A DNA stretch of 64,000 bases from Bacteroides rodentium JCM 16496 (lineage in GTDB: Bacteria > Bacteroidota > Bacteroidia > Bacteroidales > Bacteroidaceae): the NCBI RefSeq assembly GCF_000614125.1, contig NZ_BAKJ01000008.1:62001-126000 (forward strand), given 5' to 3'. Shown one piece after another: positions 60,583 to 64,000 of this stretch (the stretch's first letter is position 1; each line of letters opens with the position of its first letter). A model generated the notes under the pieces. That model saw nothing but the letters and a program-made list of their open reading frames with translations. It was not told the origin of the DNA and ran no database searches. Both the position numbers and the translations under genes were made by a program.

Positions 60583-61266
60583 ATGAAAGCCTTGAAAATA
60601 CTTTTTGCCGATGATGATTTGAAATATTCCATGCTGCTGAAGCGCTTTCTTGAGAAGGAAGGCTATGAAGTGACTTATGCCGGAAACGGGAAAATTGCTC
60701 TGGAACAATTTCCGCTCATAAAGCCTGATTTGGTATTGCTCGATATCAATATGCCCGGTTACAATGGCTTTGAAGTGGCCGAACGTATCCGCGAGACGGA
60801 TAAACATGTCCTCATCTTTTTCCTTTCCGACCGTAGCGATAAGGCCGACCGCCTGCAAGGTTTCTTGCTTCGTGCGAATGATTACCTTGCTAAGCCGTTT
60901 TATCCGGAAGAACTTATAGCCCGTATCCATGAACGTTTCACTTCCCAATTTTCTGATACGGTGGAGGAGGAGACTTACCGTTTTGGTCAGTCTGTATTCA
61001 ATTATAGTACGAACGAGATTCGTACGGGAAATAGTAAGGTGCTGATTACTTCCCGTCAAGCCGATATCCTTCGCTTGCTGGCGCTGAATGTGAATAAGAC
61101 TGTCAGTCGAGATACGTTGCTGGATGCTGTGTGGGGCACTGCCTCGTATGCCAACTCCCTTGCCTTGAATGTACAGATGTCCTATCTGCGGCGGGCACTA
61201 AAAAACGACCCGGGCGTGAGGATTGAGTCGTTGATGAAAAAAGGGTATATGCTTACCGTTCTTTGA
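60583..61266 (+). CDS. OmpR-family response regulator (RprY-like)
   Basis: 227 residues. Receiver with ILFADDD, phospho-acceptor Asp in LVLLDINMPGYNGFE, LIFFLSDR and conserved Lys in YLAKPFYPEEL; then a winged-helix DNA-binding domain (LITSRQADILRLL, LDAVWGTASYANSLALNVQM, YLRRALKND, KKGYMLTVL). Likely binds tandem direct repeats as OmpR-type regulators do; the 22-bp array 3 kb away is one candidate target (inference). Confidence 0.93.
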   Translation: MKALKILFADDDLKYSMLLKRFLEKEGYEVTYAGNGKIALEQFPLIKPDLVLLDINMPGYNGFEVAERIRETDKHVLIFFLSDRSDKADRLQGFLLRANDYLAKPFYPEELIARIHERFTSQFSDTVEEETYRFGQSVFNYSTNEIRTGNSKVLITSRQADILRLLALNVNKTVSRDTLLDAVWGTASYANSLALNVQMSYLRRALKNDPGVRIESLMKKGYMLTVL

Positions 61267-61325
61267 AAACATCTTTATCTTTGGATTGTTATACAAACAA
61301 GACACTTCAAAAAAAAAGATAGCTT

Positions 61326-62495
61326 ATGATGAGTTTAGGAGGATGGATGAATAAAATCCTGACAGGTTGGGGGATAGACCCGAAGTTTGCCGATATGTTT
61401 GACGAGACGATTATTGCACTGCTGATGGTGGGGCTTTCGATAGGGCTGGACTACTTGTGCCAGGCAATCTTCGTTGGCGGTATGAAGCATTATACCCGGC
61501 GCTCTCCCCATCAGTGGAATACGTTGCTGATGAAACGCAGGGTGATACACCATTTGATACATATTCTGCCCGGAATCCTCATCTACTACCTGCTACCCAT
61601 GGCCTTTGTGCGTGGAAAGGAGATGCTTGAGTTCTCACAAAAGGTGTGTGCTGTCTATATCATTGTGGCGGTGCTGCTTACTATCAACGGCTTGTTGCTG
61701 GTGATGCTCGATGTTTATAACATGAAGGACAAGCAGAAGAACCGTCCGCTGAAAGGCTTCGTGCAGGTATTGCAAGTGCTGCTGTTTTTTATCGGAGGCA
61801 TCATAGTGGTTTCAGTGCTGATAGGCAAGTCTCCTATGACCTTGTTTGCCGGTCTGGGCGCATCTGCGGCGGTACTGATGCTGGTATTTAAGGACAGCAT
61901 TCTGGGGTTTGTGGCCGGCGTGCAGCTCTCTGCCAACGACATGTTGCGGATAGGGGACTGGATAGCGCTGCCGGGTGGCGTTGCCAATGGAGTTGTAGAG
62001 GAGATTACGCTGAACACGGTCAAGATACGCAACTGGGACGAAACCATCTCGACCGTACCGCCGTATACCCTGGTGAACAACTCTTTTCAGAACTGGCGCG
62101 GCATGCAGGAAAGTGGCGGGCGACGGGTAAACAAGAATATCTTTCTGGATATGACTACCCTGAAGTTCTGCACTCCCGAAATGCTGGATAATATCCGCAA
62201 GGAGGTCCCCTTGATGGCCGACTATCAGCCGGCAGAAGGAGAGGTGCCAACCAATGCGCAGCTCTACCGTATCTACATCGAACGCTATTTGTGCAGCCTG
62301 CCGGTGGTGAACCAGGAGATGGACTTGATTATCAGCCAGAAGGAACCCACGACGTATGGGGTGCCTATCCAGGTATATTTCTTCTCTCGCAACAAGGTAT
62401 GGAAAGAGTACGAGCGCATTCAGTCCGACATCTTCGACCACTTGCTGGTGATGGTACAGAAGTTTGACTTGAAGCTGTATCAGTATTCCGACTAA
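61326..62495 (+). CDS. MscS-family mechanosensitive channel (YbdG-like)
   Basis: 389 residues with about five membrane helices. The pore helix and beta domain are recognisable: LFAGLGASAAVLMLVFKDSI, FVAGVQLSANDMLRIGDWIA, GVVEEITLNTVKIRNWDETI and STVPPYTLVNNSFQNWRG. Size and C-terminal domain fit YbdG-type channels. Opens on membrane tension. Overlaps the end of the convergent phosphatase-family gene by four bases. Confidence 0.92.
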   Translation: MMSLGGWMNKILTGWGIDPKFADMFDETIIALLMVGLSIGLDYLCQAIFVGGMKHYTRRSPHQWNTLLMKRRVIHHLIHILPGILIYYLLPMAFVRGKEMLEFSQKVCAVYIIVAVLLTINGLLLVMLDVYNMKDKQKNRPLKGFVQVLQVLLFFIGGIIVVSVLIGKSPMTLFAGLGASAAVLMLVFKDSILGFVAGVQLSANDMLRIGDWIALPGGVANGVVEEITLNTVKIRNWDETISTVPPYTLVNNSFQNWRGMQESGGRRVNKNIFLDMTTLKFCTPEMLDNIRKEVPLMADYQPAEGEVPTNAQLYRIYIERYLCSLPVVNQEMDLIISQKEPTTYGVPIQVYFFSRNKVWKEYERIQSDIFDHLLVMVQKFDLKLYQYSD

Positions 62496-63550
62496 TATAC
62501 CAACCGGAACTCCGCATATACGGGCAGGTGGTCGCTGTACCCGCCTTGATACTTCATCCCGTAGTAGGTGCGGAAGGGTTGCTTTCCTCCGTATTTCTTG
62601 TCTCTTGTCAGTAGGAAGGGAGGGTGGAATACATTTGCTCTTGCTTCCTCTGTATATAGCGGTGCGTGTTCTTGCAGCAGCGTACCCGATACGATGATAT
62701 GGTCCAGCAGTCCCCATTCTCCTTGATACTTGTAGCTGCCGAAGTGCTTGCGTGTCTTGGCTTTTCCTGCCAGTAGATGGTAAAGTTTTTGTGGATGTAG
62801 AGAGTCTTGCAATGCCGGCGGTACTGCTGCCTCCAACACCTCCTTTACCGATTTATTCTCCGGATAATCGTTGAAATCCCCTAAAAGGACAATTTGCGGA
62901 TGTCGGCGTATCGTGTATAGGCTGTCTATGGCATGCTTCACCTTTCGGGCAGCCAGTAGCCGGTAAGGTTCAGATTCTTTTGCCCCTCCCGAACGAGATG
63001 GGAAGTGAGCTACCAGTACATCAAGCGTATCCCGGTTCAGCAACAATCCGCTGACGTGAAGAATGTCCCGTGTGGGACGGCTATTTTTCCGGGGCTTGTC
63101 TACGGGGAGGCTCTGATAGGAAAGCAGTTTGAAAAGATTGCGTTGATACAACAGCGCTACGTCGATGCCGCGTTCGTCGGGAGATTGTGTCATCACATAC
63201 CGGTAGTCTGCTTCGCGCAAGGCAGAGTAGCGGGTAAGGTCGCGCATCACACTGTCATTCTCCACCTCACACAAGGCAACAAGGGCGGGCGGTGTCCATC
63301 CTCCGGTGGCGATGATGGCGCGGGCTATATTATCCAGTTTCTTTCTGTATTTAGAGTAGTTCCAATGCCGGGTGGCATCCGGCAGGAACTCGTGGTCATT
63401 CTTTAGTGTGTCGTGCCGGACATCAAAAAGGTTCTCCACATTATAACTCACCACGCGGAAGGAAAGCGTGTCTTTGCTCTCTTGTCCGTGCAGGCTGGTG
63501 TGCAGGAAGAGAAGAAAGAATATGATTCCTATGTGAGAGTGTTTTTGCAT
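62492..63550 (-). CDS. Endonuclease/exonuclease/phosphatase family protein, exported
   Basis: 352 residues with signal peptide (..LHTSLHGQES). EEP fold motifs: VVSYNVENLFD, LVALCEVEND (metal Glu), VAHFPSRSGG, IVLLGDFNDYPEN and GGYSDHLPVYAEF. Could act on nucleic acids, lipids or sugar phosphates in the periplasm; substrate unknown. Confidence 0.88.
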   Translation of the reverse strand: MQKHSHIGIIFFLLFLHTSLHGQESKDTLSFRVVSYNVENLFDVRHDTLKNDHEFLPDATRHWNYSKYRKKLDNIARAIIATGGWTPPALVALCEVENDSVMRDLTRYSALREADYRYVMTQSPDERGIDVALLYQRNLFKLLSYQSLPVDKPRKNSRPTRDILHVSGLLLNRDTLDVLVAHFPSRSGGAKESEPYRLLAARKVKHAIDSLYTIRRHPQIVLLGDFNDYPENKSVKEVLEAAVPPALQDSLHPQKLYHLLAGKAKTRKHFGSYKYQGEWGLLDHIIVSGTLLQEHAPLYTEEARANVFHPPFLLTRDKKYGGKQPFRTYYGMKYQGGYSDHLPVYAEFRLVY

Positions 63551-63563
63551 GTTTATTATCTGA

Positions 63564-63670
63564 TTTCACCACAGAGGACACTGGGTCTCACAGGGTTTTA
63601 TAGAGTCTTTTAAATCTATATGAAGAAAAACAAAAAAACTCTGTGGAACTCTGTGCCCTCTGTGGTGAAT
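63564..63670. repeat. Imperfect inverted repeat with TTCACCACAGAGG tips
   Basis: TTCACCACAGAGG (63565-63577) and CCTCTGTGGTGAA (63657-63669) are exact inverse copies; inside them the arms remain about 70 percent complementary. Same tip sequence as the repeat at 37602-37698. Lies between two minus-strand genes. Confidence 0.7.
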
Positions 63671-63682
63671 TAGTGAATTAAA

Positions 63683-64000
63683 TTACTTCACCGGAATGTG
63701 CTTCAGTATATCCAGCAGATGGTCCCAGAACTTCTGTACGGTAGGAATCAGCATCCGTTCGTCGGGAGAGTGCACACCCTGCAGGGTAGGTCCGAAGGAA
63801 ATCATGTCCAGTGCCGGGTATTTGTCAAGGAACAGTCCGCATTCCAAGCCTGCATGGATAGCTTTTACCTTGGCATCTACACCGAACAAACGTTTGTAGG
63901 ACTCAACAGCCACTTCCAGGATTTCTGAATGCGGGTTGGGTTTCCAGCCCGGGTACCCGTCGCCGAAGGATACGGCTGCTCCACCCATTTCGAATACAGT
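63683..64000 (-). CDS. pepD: Aminoacyl-histidine dipeptidase (PepD-like), 3' part
   Basis: C-terminal part of a cytosolic M20-family dipeptidase; open to the right edge, so the 5' part is outside. Recognisable end: GWKPNPHSEILEVAVESYKR, AIHAGLECGLF (metal-binding Glu), SFGPTLQGVHSPDERM (His near the active site) and the final FWDHLLDILKHIPVK. Hydrolyses dipeptides such as carnosine-like substrates. Confidence 0.9.
   Translation of the reverse strand, partial: TVFEMGGAAVSFGDGYPGWKPNPHSEILEVAVESYKRLFGVDAKVKAIHAGLECGLFLDKYPALDMISFGPTLQGVHSPDERMLIPTVQKFWDHLLDILKHIPVK

Overview
The window reads as a chromosomal segment of a gut Bacteroides. Evidence: three TonB-dependent receptor genes, two of them paired with SusD-type lipoproteins; a starch (sus-like) locus; a GLPGLI-family gene; and repeated promoter elements of the Bacteroides -7 type TAnnTTTG placed about 25-35 bases before start codons. 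The species cannot be fixed from sequence alone.

Layout. 1-3.2 kb: end of a galactan-degrading cluster (GH53 endo-galactanase fragment, GH2 beta-galactosidase). 3.3-5.1 kb: AAA-like ATPase/PD-(D/E)XK protein whose start codon abuts a perfect 14-bp inverted repeat. 5.3-13.0 kb: starch-uptake genes susC, susD, a SusE/F-like starch-binding lipoprotein and a GH13 lipoprotein. 13.1-17.6 kb: a group II (class C-like) intron directly behind the GH13 terminator; its maturase gene is broken by a complete 2,558-bp IS21-family element with a GGAGT target duplication. 18.1-22.8 kb: an AT-rich operon of three overlapping genes of unknown function, the middle one with a divergent response-regulator receiver domain and the last with six C-terminal membrane helices. 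This is the best candidate for an undescribed system. 23.0-25.6 kb: a SusG-like GH13 amylase with a BACON domain. The intron/IS/unknown operon therefore sits inside what looks like one starch locus; LacI-type operator-like sequences lie upstream of both susC and the susG-like gene.

25.6-38.7 kb is housekeeping: a GNAT/FemAB-like protein, a DUF4026-like protein, nitroreductase, a DUF2520 oxidoreductase, KdsC, Maf, a TPR protein, porin, Pgk, an MFS transporter, Nth and PheS. 39.1-46.4 kb is a zinc metalloprotease-SusC-SusD operon. 46.4-47.65 kb has no convincing gene but carries a 32-bp imperfect inverted repeat pair, next to tRNA-Ala(GGC). 47.8-55 kb: a DUF4286 protein, RuvC, pullulanase, a ModF-like ABC ATPase, an LtaS-like transferase and a PAP2 phosphatase. 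55-62.5 kb: a TonB-type receptor with a 4 x 22-bp tandem repeat upstream, a GLPGLI protein, a sensor kinase/OmpR-type regulator pair and a MscS channel. The right edge has a secreted endonuclease/exonuclease/phosphatase-family protein and the end of a dipeptidase gene.

A caution: at least nine recognisable genes, including ruvC, are split by one-base frameshifts, eight of them apparent losses of one base from a short homopolymer. This looks like systematic sequencing error, so those genes are annotated as single, probably intact genes.
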